This document shows positions 18,105 to 25,922 of a stretch of 64,000 nt of DNA, in pieces. The notes beneath the pieces are model-generated. The model searched no databases, had not been told where the DNA came from, and saw nothing but the letters and a program-made list of their open reading frames with translations. The stretch comes from Bacillus sp. FJAT-27225 (GTDB lineage Bacteria > Bacillota > Bacilli > Bacillales > Cytobacillaceae). The stretch lies in the NCBI RefSeq assembly GCF_001685025.1, contig NZ_MAYU01000012.1, positions 434,001-498,000 on the forward strand, in the 5' to 3' direction. Numbering within the stretch: position 1 is the stretch's first letter; the number at the start of each line of letters is the position of its first letter. Both the position numbers and the translations under genes were made by a program.

Positions 18105-19096
18105 CCAAACACCTTCTCAAAATCTGTGTTGGCTTTCTTGTAATCTTCAATTCTGCCAATATCACACCAATATTCTCTTAGGGGGAAGACAGACGAATTG
18201 CGGCCGCCTTTAATCATGTCTTCAAACAATGTTGGCATATCATAAAACTCGTCCTCCGGTATCTCCCTTATTGTGATTGGGTCAAGAACATAAATTCCAG
18301 CGCTGACAAACGAGCGATGAACGGGCTTTTCTTCAATGCCTTGCAGCTTGTTTTTGTCAAGTTTTACAACGCCGTATGGAACCTGGTAATTGTATTCCCT
18401 GACACACATTGTGGCTTCTGATTGCTGTTTCATATGATAATCGAGCAGAAAATTGTAATTGACGGTTGTTAATAGGTCACCGTTCATAACGAGAATTGGC
18501 TTAGATGGGACAGATGGAAGAAGGCTGAGCGCACCCGCGGTTCCCAGTCTTTTTGTTTCATGAAGATAATCGATTTCGACGTCCCATTTAGAGCCATCTC
18601 CAAAGTATTCCTCAATCATCTCCGCCTTGTAGTTGACAGATAAAAAGAATTGCCGGAACCCATGCTTTTTCAATTTTTCAATAGTTGTTTCCAATATTGG
18701 CTTATCGCCGACTTTGAGCAGCGGTTTTGGGCAGTTGTCGGTTAATGGCCGCAATCTTGTTCCAAGCCCCCCCGCCATTAATACAACCCAATTATCCTTT
18801 ATATTTTTCTCTACTTGGCCTGCTTCATTGAATGGGGCTGAAAACAACCCATTCTCGTAATTTACAAGGGCCGGGCTTGTATTCATAATCGTTTCGACTG
18901 GTTTATCCAACGAGATTCCTTCAAGTATCGCTCTTCGGATATCTCCGTCTGATACTGTCCCAAGAAACCGTTCACTGGCATCGACAACTATCGCTATCTG
19001 TTGTGCGGTATAGTCAATAACCTTTATCGCTTCCTTAATAGCTGCATTTTTTGAAATCAAGCTATCAGTCTTCTTTTTAGTTTTTAAAGCAATCAT
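18101..19096 (-). CDS. ptmE: CBS-domain sugar nucleotidyltransferase, PtmE-like
   Basis: 331 residues. An N-terminal CBS pair (IAIVVDASERFLGTVSDGDI and following) is fused to a nucleotidyltransferase domain: LMAGGLGTRLRPLTDNCPKP, then VMNGDLLTTVNY. The same architecture is found in PtmE of the Campylobacter legionaminate pathway, which makes a GDP-glucosamine-type donor, so the pathway here probably starts from a GDP-linked sugar (known for that family; inferred here). It overlaps both neighbours by 4 bp. The CBS pair suggests control by an adenine nucleotide. Confidence 0.82.
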   Translation of the reverse strand: MIALKTKKKTDSLISKNAAIKEAIKVIDYTAQQIAIVVDASERFLGTVSDGDIRRAILEGISLDKPVETIMNTSPALVNYENGLFSAPFNEAGQVEKNIKDNWVVLMAGGLGTRLRPLTDNCPKPLLKVGDKPILETTIEKLKKHGFRQFFLSVNYKAEMIEEYFGDGSKWDVEIDYLHETKRLGTAGALSLLPSVPSKPILVMNGDLLTTVNYNFLLDYHMKQQSEATMCVREYNYQVPYGVVKLDKNKLQGIEEKPVHRSFVSAGIYVLDPITIREIPEDEFYDMPTLFEDMIKGGRNSSVFPLREYWCDIGRIEDYKKANTDFEKVFG

Positions 19097-19734
19097 AAAG
19101 GTACCTCCTTTGCAGGGACTCCCCGCACTTTTACTCCATTGGCAATACTCCTTGTGACAACCGCTCCAGCAGCAATAAAACTATCTGTCCCTATTACGAC
19201 GTTGTTAATAATTGTTGCTCCTGTTCCAACATGAACATTGCTTCCAATCGTAACCGTTCCCGAAATCGTTGCCCCTGGAGCAATATGAACGTGATCGCCT
19301 ATAATGCAGTCATGATCAACAGACGCTTTCGTATTAACAATCGCATTCCTGCCTATTGTTGAATCCGGCTGGATAATCGCACCTGCCATTATTTGTGCTC
19401 CTTCATAAAGAGTTGCGTCCGAAGCTATAACAGCAGAAGGATGTACCAGAGGAGGGAATGAATATCCGAGTGAAGTAAATCGTTCAAAAACGGCCCTTCG
19501 AATTCTATTTTCGGCAACTGAACCAATGCCATTTACTAGATCGATATCAGCAGGCTGAAACTTCAATACTTCCTCATCATCACCGATTATCGGAATGTCC
19601 ATTAAATGCCTCCCGTTTTCCACGTTATGAGGGGCAGTGATTCCTATAATCGGTGTACCGGTTTGCTTGAGTATTTCTATTAACACTTTAGCGTGGCCGC
19701 CTGCACCTAGAATGAGTACAGATTTCGCCATCAC
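19093..19734 (-). CDS. legH: Sugar O/N-acetyltransferase, LegH/NeuD family
   Basis: 213 residues. The N-terminal Rossmann-like part (LILGAGGHAKVLIEIL) and the C-terminal left-handed beta helix made of hexapeptide repeats are typical of PglD/NeuD/LegH enzymes; the catalytic His-region VDHDCIIGDHVHIAPGA is present. In the legionaminate pathway it acetylates the 4-amino group introduced by LegC. It overlaps legI and ptmE by 4 bp each. Confidence 0.85.
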   Translation of the reverse strand: MMAKSVLILGAGGHAKVLIEILKQTGTPIIGITAPHNVENGRHLMDIPIIGDDEEVLKFQPADIDLVNGIGSVAENRIRRAVFERFTSLGYSFPPLVHPSAVIASDATLYEGAQIMAGAIIQPDSTIGRNAIVNTKASVDHDCIIGDHVHIAPGATISGTVTIGSNVHVGTGATIINNVVIGTDSFIAAGAVVTRSIANGVKVRGVPAKEVPL

Positions 19735-20813
19735 TTAACGGCCTCGTCTTCTATAAAATCCTTCCCGGCTGTTTTTCCGAGTAAATCCCAATAATGAATA
19801 GGATCCAAACCAGTGCCCGGCCTCTTGATGGCCAGATTATCCATCGAGAACTGTTCGCCTTTTCTGATTTTCCTGGAGGCAACAATGCTCTTGCGGACAA
19901 TTGGTTTATTTTTCATCTCACTGACGGTAGGTTTTTTAACAGGGTTACCCAGCGCCTTTTCTATCTGGCGGATACTTTCAACCAGTGTCTTTAATTCATG
20001 TGGCTCAAGCGACGCCTTATGGTCTGGCCCCGGCAGATTCCGGTCAAGAGTAAAATGCTTTTCAATCATTTGCGACCCGCGCGCAACGGCTGCGAGTGGA
20101 ACCGCAAGACCCAGAGTATGATCTGAATAGCCGCAACGAATACCGAACGCACTCTTAATGGTGTCCATTGCCAGCAAGTTCACTTCCTCGTAAGGCGTTG
20201 GATACTGTGTTGTACAATGAAGGAGATCTACCTTCTCCTTTAGCGCCATTTGCCCTTCTTCCGTAGCATAAGCTGCTTGGAAAGCCTGTGGTGACGGTTG
20301 CCCGTCCGGGTTCGTATAACCAAATGCGAGGACAGCGAGTGCCATTTCGATTTCCGAAAGGGTGCACATCCCTGTTGACAGGATGACTGCTTTGCCTGTT
20401 TTCGCGATTTCCAGCAAAAACGGGGCATTCGTTACTTCACCAGATGGTATTTTAAATTTAGCCATCTCAAATTTAGTTGTCAGAAGATCAAGGCTTTCGC
20501 TGTCAAAAGGACTTGTCAGAAATTCAATTCCCTTTTCATTCGAATAGTTGATCAATAGACGATGAGCATCTTCATCTAATTCAAGCTTTTTTAGCATTTC
20601 GAGCTGGGATTCATCCGAATTCGTGTTTTTCGATTGGTATTCAGCTTTGGGAGCATGTTTGCTTACCAGCTTTTCAGCTTTGAATGTCTGGAATTTAACA
20701 GCGTCAGCCCCGGCTTGAGCAGCGGCATCAATTAATTGTTTTGCCAAGTCCAGCGAGCCGTTATGGTTTACTCCTGCTTCAGCAATAATATAAACATGAT
20801 TGGCTTTCTCCAT
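19731..20813 (-). CDS. legI: N,N'-diacetyllegionaminate synthase (NeuB/LegI family)
   Basis: 360 residues, the family length. An N-terminal TIM-barrel synthase domain (YIIAEAGVNHNGSLDLAKQL; KFQTFKAEKLVSK; SDHTLG near residue 235) is followed by a C-terminal SAF/antifreeze-like domain (RKIRKGEQFSMDNLAIKRPG) that closes the active site. It condenses phosphoenolpyruvate with the six-carbon intermediate to form the nonulosonate. Two bases separate it from legG. Confidence 0.93.
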   Translation of the reverse strand: MEKANHVYIIAEAGVNHNGSLDLAKQLIDAAAQAGADAVKFQTFKAEKLVSKHAPKAEYQSKNTNSDESQLEMLKKLELDEDAHRLLINYSNEKGIEFLTSPFDSESLDLLTTKFEMAKFKIPSGEVTNAPFLLEIAKTGKAVILSTGMCTLSEIEMALAVLAFGYTNPDGQPSPQAFQAAYATEEGQMALKEKVDLLHCTTQYPTPYEEVNLLAMDTIKSAFGIRCGYSDHTLGLAVPLAAVARGSQMIEKHFTLDRNLPGPDHKASLEPHELKTLVESIRQIEKALGNPVKKPTVSEMKNKPIVRKSIVASRKIRKGEQFSMDNLAIKRPGTGLDPIHYWDLLGKTAGKDFIEDEAVK

Positions 20814-20815
20814 TA

Positions 20816-21973
20816 TCAGATGCCCACCTCGTAAAATTTCTTCATTAGCAGCTTTTTATAATCCGATATCGATTTCAGGTGCTCAACAATCTGAATTGAG
20901 CTAGTTCCGTCTCCATAGGGATTTACCGTGTCTTCACAATCCATGCTGAAGGCCGTTTTCAGAGCGGCCTTGATCGATTCAGCATTGGTTTCGCAATTGA
21001 TGACAGATGATGCATACAATCTGCCCCTTTGCCTGCTGCCAATATTGACAGTCGGTTTTTTGAATGACGGAACTTCATAAACCCCGCTTGACGAATTGCC
21101 GACCACTGCATCAACCTGGTTTATTGTGTTTAAGTAAAGTAATTGCCCCAATGAGGTGTAAGAAGCAGCGTTTTCCCTTTCCCTTACAAACTCGTCAAGC
21201 AGCTTTATCAATTGCCTGCTTTCATTGTCGGAATTCGGGTTTGTAAAAATTAGTCCTACATCAGGTCCTAGTGAATCAAGGGCGTCAAGCAATTCCTTAA
21301 ACTGATCCACTGCTGGCTTTTGTTCCAGCGTCACAGGATGGAAAGTGATGAGCAAATTCTTTTGCCGGAATGTAAAATTAATCCTTTTCCCCACTTCACC
21401 CCTTGAGAGTAAGTCGATCTTTTTTATTTGGTCAATCCCCGGGCTGCCGACATTAAAAATAAAGTCTCCGTTTTCTCCAAGCTGGCGAACCCTTTGGCGG
21501 GACTGTTCATTTGTCACAAAGTGGATATGCGACATTTTCGTAATGCTATGGCGAATCGCTTCATCGAAAGCCCCTTCTGTTACATCCCCGCCCGCAATGT
21601 GGGCAATCGGAATCCTGGCGACTAGTGCAGCTTGGGCCACAGCTAACATTTCATAGCGGTCGCCCAGGATTACCAATAGGTCAGGCTTCAGCCTCTCCAA
21701 GGCGTCTGCAAAGCCGATTGTTGCAAGACCAATCGATTTTGCTATCCCGACCGGGGTATCACTGGAAAGCAGCATTTCGACTTTCTCATCAATCGTAAAA
21801 CTATCTTTTTCAATTTGCTTATATGTAAGTCCGAACTCCGGGGAAAGATGCATTCCTGTCGCAATGATTTGCAATGTAAATTCCGGTGCTTCATCGATAT
21901 ATTTCATCAGCCAGTAAAGCAGCCCATATTCCGCCCGGGTTCCTGTCACCACACAAATTTTCCGTTTATTCAT
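20816..21973 (-). CDS. legG: UDP/GDP-sugar hydrolysing 2-epimerase (NeuC/LegG family)
   Basis: 385 residues. VTGTRAEYGLLYWLM at the N-terminus and LVILGDRYEMLAVAQAA, FHPVTLEQ and GNSSSGVYEVPSF mark the hydrolysing epimerase family. It releases the free 2-epimerised sugar from its nucleotide, the substrate of LegI. It is distinct from the non-hydrolysing epimerase gene at 44650-45750. It overlaps legC by 8 bp. Confidence 0.92.
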   Translation of the reverse strand: MNKRKICVVTGTRAEYGLLYWLMKYIDEAPEFTLQIIATGMHLSPEFGLTYKQIEKDSFTIDEKVEMLLSSDTPVGIAKSIGLATIGFADALERLKPDLLVILGDRYEMLAVAQAALVARIPIAHIAGGDVTEGAFDEAIRHSITKMSHIHFVTNEQSRQRVRQLGENGDFIFNVGSPGIDQIKKIDLLSRGEVGKRINFTFRQKNLLITFHPVTLEQKPAVDQFKELLDALDSLGPDVGLIFTNPNSDNESRQLIKLLDEFVRERENAASYTSLGQLLYLNTINQVDAVVGNSSSGVYEVPSFKKPTVNIGSRQRGRLYASSVINCETNAESIKAALKTAFSMDCEDTVNPYGDGTSSIQIVEHLKSISDYKKLLMKKFYEVGI

Positions 21974-23147
21974 AATGATCCCCCAGAAAGACGCTGCTTG
22001 GAATATTGATCAGTTTGTTTTGCAATGATTCCGCAACATGCAATTCCATTTTCGGATTGTCCTTGAACATTGGCAGCTGGTGCATTAAGGTCCAAGCAGG
22101 ACGAGTCATGATTCCGTTGTTGTTTGTTTCAGTGAGGATTTCGTCCCTGTATTGTTCGAATCCGTCGTCCAATACCAATGCGTTCAGCCAATAATTTGAC
22201 TTTGCAAATTCTGGTTCCTTAAATACTGAAATCCCGTTGAAACCTTCAAGCTCCTCGATATACACGTTTGTGAGGGCCCGCTTTTTGTCTAGATAGTCCG
22301 GTAATTTTTCCAGTTGCGCACAGCCAAGCGCAGCATTGATATTCGGCATACGGTAATTGAAGGCGACCATATCATGGTTGAATTCCCACTTGTGCGGAAC
22401 TTTTGCTGTGGTGGTAATATGCTTGGCCAGTTTCCCAAGTTCCTCATCATTCGTCAAGATCGCCCCGCCGCCCCCAGTTGTTATAACTTTATTTCCGTTA
22501 AAGCTGAGTGCGGAAATTTTACCGACATTTCCGGTGTGAATCCCTTTATAATACGAACCGAGCGATTCTGCCGCGTCCTCGACGAGTTCAATGTTGTATT
22601 CCGCACAAAGCTCCGTCAGCAGGTCAAGGTTTACTGGATGCCCGAATGTATGCATCGGAACGACCGCCTTGATTCTACGGCCAGTTTTCTTATTTACACA
22701 GAACCCATTTTTCATTTCCGAGATTTCTGATAAATAATCCCTTAATTTACGCGGGTCCAGCCCAAGTGTTTTATGCTCACTGTCTACAAAATGCGGTACT
22801 GCGCCCGTATATACAACCGCGTTGGCAGTCGCAATAAACGTTAAAGCAGGGATAAGCACCTCATCCCCTTGTTCAACCCCGACCAATTTAAGGGATACAT
22901 GAAGGGCTGCTGTTCCGTTAACAACAGCAACTGCCTTCTTTACTCCCGTGTATTCAGCCAGTTTTTCCTCGAATAAATCTACATATTTGCCAACCGATGA
23001 TACCCAGCTGGTGTCGATGCACTCTTTAACATACTCCCATTCATTTCCTCTGAAGACAGGTTCGTGAAGCGCGATGAAGTCTCTTTCTTTGGGCAAAACA
23101 TTCCTTAACTTTTCTACTAGTAAAGGCGTATTGAACTGGTTCATCAT
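21966..23147 (-). CDS. legC: PLP-dependent sugar aminotransferase, LegC
   Basis: 393 residues, DegT/DnrJ/EryC1 fold. AVVNGTAALHVSLKLVGV, VEDAAESLGSYYKG and LSFNGNKVITTGGGGA (the PLP Lys is in the last motif) are visible. It adds the 4-amino group to the 4-keto sugar made by LegB. It overlaps legB by 4 bp (ATGA). Confidence 0.92.
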   Translation of the reverse strand: MMNQFNTPLLVEKLRNVLPKERDFIALHEPVFRGNEWEYVKECIDTSWVSSVGKYVDLFEEKLAEYTGVKKAVAVVNGTAALHVSLKLVGVEQGDEVLIPALTFIATANAVVYTGAVPHFVDSEHKTLGLDPRKLRDYLSEISEMKNGFCVNKKTGRRIKAVVPMHTFGHPVNLDLLTELCAEYNIELVEDAAESLGSYYKGIHTGNVGKISALSFNGNKVITTGGGGAILTNDEELGKLAKHITTTAKVPHKWEFNHDMVAFNYRMPNINAALGCAQLEKLPDYLDKKRALTNVYIEELEGFNGISVFKEPEFAKSNYWLNALVLDDGFEQYRDEILTETNNNGIMTRPAWTLMHQLPMFKDNPKMELHVAESLQNKLINIPSSVFLGDHYE

Positions 23148-24148
23148 ATGTTGTATATGTCGGCTTTGTATGCCTTAAGATTTTCTGGATTAGTGAACCA
23201 TTCAGCCGTTTCGGAAATCCCTCTTCTGAAACCTTCCAAACCGCCATATGCAGGTTCCCAGCCCAATAGTTTTTTCGCCTTAGAATTATCCGCCCATAAC
23301 CGTTCAACTTCACTCTTTTCCGGCCTCAACCGTACATCTTCAGTTTCAATTTCAATTTCGGATCCCATCACTTCGGCAATCACCTTGACAGTATCGCCAA
23401 TTGAAATTTCGTAATTGCTTCCGATATTGATTACTTCACCGAGCGAATTTTTTGATTCAGCAACAGAAATGAAACCATTCACTGTATCTTTGACATAGTT
23501 GAAATCCCTTGTTGGGGACAAGGAACCCAGTTTAATTTTTCTTTGGCCATTTGCTATTTGCGTAATGATGGTCGGAATAACTGCACGAGCGGATTGCCTT
23601 GGTCCGTATGTATTGAAGGGTCTGATAATTGCAACAGGTGTTTCAAAAGATGTGTAAAATGACATTGCAATTTGGTCAGCGCCGATTTTTGAAGCAGAAT
23701 AAGGAGATTGCCCCTGCAGCGGATGCTCTTCTGTAATTGGCACGAATCTAGCTGTTCCATATACTTCGCTTGTCGAAGTATGGACGACTTTTTCCACGCC
23801 AAGTTCCCTCGCCGCCTGGACAACATTCAACGTTCCTTTCACATTTGTATCAACATATGTATCCGGTGAATGGTATGAATAGGGAATCGCGATTAACGCA
23901 GCCAGGTTAAGGACGACGTCACAATCCTTCATTGCAGTTTTCACACCATATGGGTCTCTGATATCACCAGAGAAAATTTCAAGATTTTCTTTGATTTCCT
24001 TAGGTGACTGGTCCAGCCATCCCCATGAATTAAAGGAATTGTACAGAACGAATGCCTTTACATTATGGCCTCTTCTTACTAATTCCTCAGTTAAATGGGA
24101 ACCAATAAATCCATCAGCACCCGTTATAAGAATCTTTTTGCCTTTCAT
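23144..24148 (-). CDS. legB: NAD-dependent 4,6-dehydratase, LegB
   Basis: 334 residues, extended SDR. ILITGADGFIGSHL is the NAD site, with the catalytic Ser/Thr in HTSTSEVYGTA and YSASKIGAD as the YxxxK pair; DFNYVKDTVNGF is typical of nucleotide-sugar dehydratases. It makes the 4-keto-6-deoxy sugar that commits to legionaminate. First gene of the operon, with an excellent AGGAGG site. The transcript must start in the 24150-24500 gap; I found no convincing promoter boxes there. Confidence 0.92.
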   Translation of the reverse strand: MKGKKILITGADGFIGSHLTEELVRRGHNVKAFVLYNSFNSWGWLDQSPKEIKENLEIFSGDIRDPYGVKTAMKDCDVVLNLAALIAIPYSYHSPDTYVDTNVKGTLNVVQAARELGVEKVVHTSTSEVYGTARFVPITEEHPLQGQSPYSASKIGADQIAMSFYTSFETPVAIIRPFNTYGPRQSARAVIPTIITQIANGQRKIKLGSLSPTRDFNYVKDTVNGFISVAESKNSLGEVINIGSNYEISIGDTVKVIAEVMGSEIEIETEDVRLRPEKSEVERLWADNSKAKKLLGWEPAYGGLEGFRRGISETAEWFTNPENLKAYKADIYNI

Positions 24149-24504
24149 TGTTTTCCTCCTCGTGTTATTCCTCGTAAAATCGACAATAACATTTGCAAAA
24201 ACCCACGTAAAAAAAGTTTTTATTACTCATTTCTCACAACTTTCTGATTCCCTGTAAAATTTTAGAGGTTTTTGTCATGTATTTTCATTATTAAATCATA
24301 CTATTGTAAAATAATTAAGGCATTTATGTATATTCTGTTCTTTTGTCTTACTCAACAAGTCTTAAAACACGAAATTTTCAGACCTATAGACCTACGTCGC
24401 TATAGTAATTTTTACTTATTCCCAATTTATTGCTTGACTCTTGCATTTTTAAATAAATTCCTATAAAAGGGCATACGGGTAGTGCAATCAAAAATCAGGC
24501 TTTT
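24149..24504. other. Upstream region of the legionaminate operon
   Basis: AT-rich leader of about 350 bases. It should hold the operon promoter, but no clear sigma-A or sigma-D box pair was found by eye. No gene recognised. Confidence 0.4.
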
Positions 24505-24803
24505 TTAAGCGATTAGTTTGAGGGTTTTCAACACATTATCCAATGGTGTGTTGGCCCAGCGTTCCTAGTACACATAGACGACCAGCTGGCCAAACATGCC
24601 GCTTCTGTTTTTTTTGACTGCTACTCCGAATGTGATGGTTGTTTCCTTTGACCATTCCACTCTTCTGAGTTCCAGGAAATTCTGTGTAAGGTACTGGATG
24701 GCTCAATACCGTTGGATGGCCTTGAATGAAAGCATCTGGTAATGGTCAAATCCCATCATTTCCTTGAAATAGCGGTAAGCCTTCTCGATTTTCCAGCGGA
24801 TTT
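24505..24803 (-). pseudogene. C-terminal relic of an IS4/IS701-type transposase
   Basis: Read on the minus strand this encodes RWKIEKAYRYFKEMMGFDH and QYLTQNFLELRR, the C-terminal end of a DDE transposase, interrupted by an in-frame TGA (RY*AIQ) and a TAG (YVY*ERW). Only about 98 codons remain, so it is dead. Confidence 0.75.
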
Positions 24804-24842
24804 GGACTCAAGTTATTAAGCGATTCGATATGATTATTTTAG

Positions 24843-25001
24843 AGAACCAGACTAAAAAAAAGAATTGAGAGAAATGAAAAGGACCAGGAGTTATCGAGGT
24901 TAATAAATGAATTGAAAGAAACGGGGACACTTCTAATTTCATATTTTGGGCTAGACAAAAGTGGTAATAGTGAGTTTATAGATTATATGGTTAACCCATA
25001 A
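24843..25001 (+). pseudogene. Short relic of an unknown gene
   Basis: Open frame without a start: charged helical sequence (LKKRIERNEKDQELSRLI), then LLISYFGLDKSG and a stop after DYMVNP. The composition looks like the C-terminus of a real protein, but no family is recognised. Its upstream part has been lost at the IS relic. Confidence 0.35.
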
Positions 25002-25017
25002 AGGCTGGTTCAAAACC

Positions 25018-25235
25018 ATGACAATCAAATCGGCCAAGATTGAGAGTTTTGAAGAGTATTCGCAGTTTAAAAGTTTAAAGGAGTTTAACAGCCATATCGA
25101 ACAGTGGCTCGCTTTGCATAAGAGGGAGTTTTCAAAAGGGGAGTTGATCGGGATGAAGCGGCTGATCCGCTTTTCGGCAAAGATTGCCGGCGGCTGCAAT
25201 GCCAAAACCGCGACAATCCTAAAAAACACAAGCAA
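25018..25235 (+). pseudogene. N-terminal relic of the multicopy HTH 'cytosolic protein' gene
   Basis: Keeps the first ~70 codons: MTIKSAKIESFEEYSQFKSL, then KGELIGMKRLIRFSAKI, nearly identical to the start of the 43377 copy, and ends just after NAKTATILK in unrelated sequence. It gives the missing N-terminus of the family, so a full protein would be about 260 residues. Function unknown. Confidence 0.7.
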
Positions 25236-25528
25236 CCCCTTGGAAAGTTATTTATTATATCGGATATGTGATATCTACTGTTTTTGAAATTTCAAGCAAA
25301 AGGCAACCTCCCATCCTAATAAATTCAAAAAAATTCAAAGAAAGTCTAAAATAATTCGGCTTATAATTTATTAGGGAGGGGCACGTTGCTCTTTATTTTC
25401 AGAAAATAAAAGAACCGGGACTTCTAGAGTAATAAGGCCCTTTAACACAACAATTCATTCAAAAAAATACGACAAACCTCGGGAAGTGAACAGGCACCTA
25501 TATCATCATCATAGAGGAAGAAGAGTGG

Positions 25529-25569
25529 GGAGGGTTCTGGGTTTGCCAATCGCAAACCCAGAACCCTCC
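25529..25569. repeat. Perfect 18-base inverted repeat of dispersed family
   Basis: GGAGGGTTCTGGGTTTGC (25529-25546), 5-base loop, and its exact complement (25552-25569). Same family as 7203-7246. It is preceded by a GTGAACAGGCACC motif. Confidence 0.8.
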
Positions 25570-25634
25570 TCTTTTCGCCCTTCGGCATTCAACCCAGTAT
25601 CCCTTCAAATTCACTAAATATCAACTTACCGCCG

Positions 25635-25681
25635 GGTGATAACCTAAAAATAGATTAGTAATCTATTTTTAGGTTAACACC
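25635..25681. repeat. Long near-perfect palindrome, candidate protein-binding site
   Basis: An 18-base arm TAACCTAAAAATAGATTA (25640-25657), one central base, then the exact complement to 25676. With one mismatch the symmetry reaches 23 bases per arm. AT-rich, without a U tail. It resembles an operator or a recombinase site more than a terminator. Confidence 0.7.
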
Positions 25682-25737
25682 ATCCCTAACAACTGGGAAC
25701 AATCATAGGGGCAATTTAGAACAGTGCCTAGCTTTAT

Positions 25738-25875
25738 GGCCTCGTCACCTTTTCCTTTTGCAAAATGGTCCTATGCTCCATTGTGCAAACTAACCGAGTC
25801 TTCACCACACCCCGTTTTTGGGCATCTTCAATAGTGGGTGTTTCTTCATTATGAACAAGCACTGCCTCACCTTAA
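25738..25875 (-). pseudogene. C-terminal coding relic, unidentified
   Basis: Minus-strand frame with TPTIEDAQKRGVVKTRLVC, MEHRTILQKEK and a stop; an upstream stop closes it after about 40 codons. It looks like a true protein end rather than chance, but I cannot name the family with confidence. Confidence 0.35.
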
Positions 25876-25922
25876 TGATACTTAGGAGTATCGTACTAGC
25901 TATTAAAAATCACAGCCTTATT

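Larger units (their letters stand above)
25288..25922. other. Repeat-rich intergenic region
   Basis: No intact gene. It contains the GTGAACAGGCACC repeat (25486-25498), two striking palindromes (25529-25569 and 25635-25681) and a short minus-strand coding relic (25738-25875). Confidence 0.6.

Noticed and set aside
17397-24148. Sialic acid (NeuAc) operon
   Set aside because: neuA/B/C-like genes occur in sialate loci, but the additional 4,6-dehydratase, aminotransferase, acetyltransferase and CBS-nucleotidyltransferase are specific to legionaminate-type pathways.
7455-24148. Flagellin glycosylation locus
   Set aside because: Legionaminate genes are often linked to flagella, but no flagellin, Maf-type transferase or motility gene is in the window.
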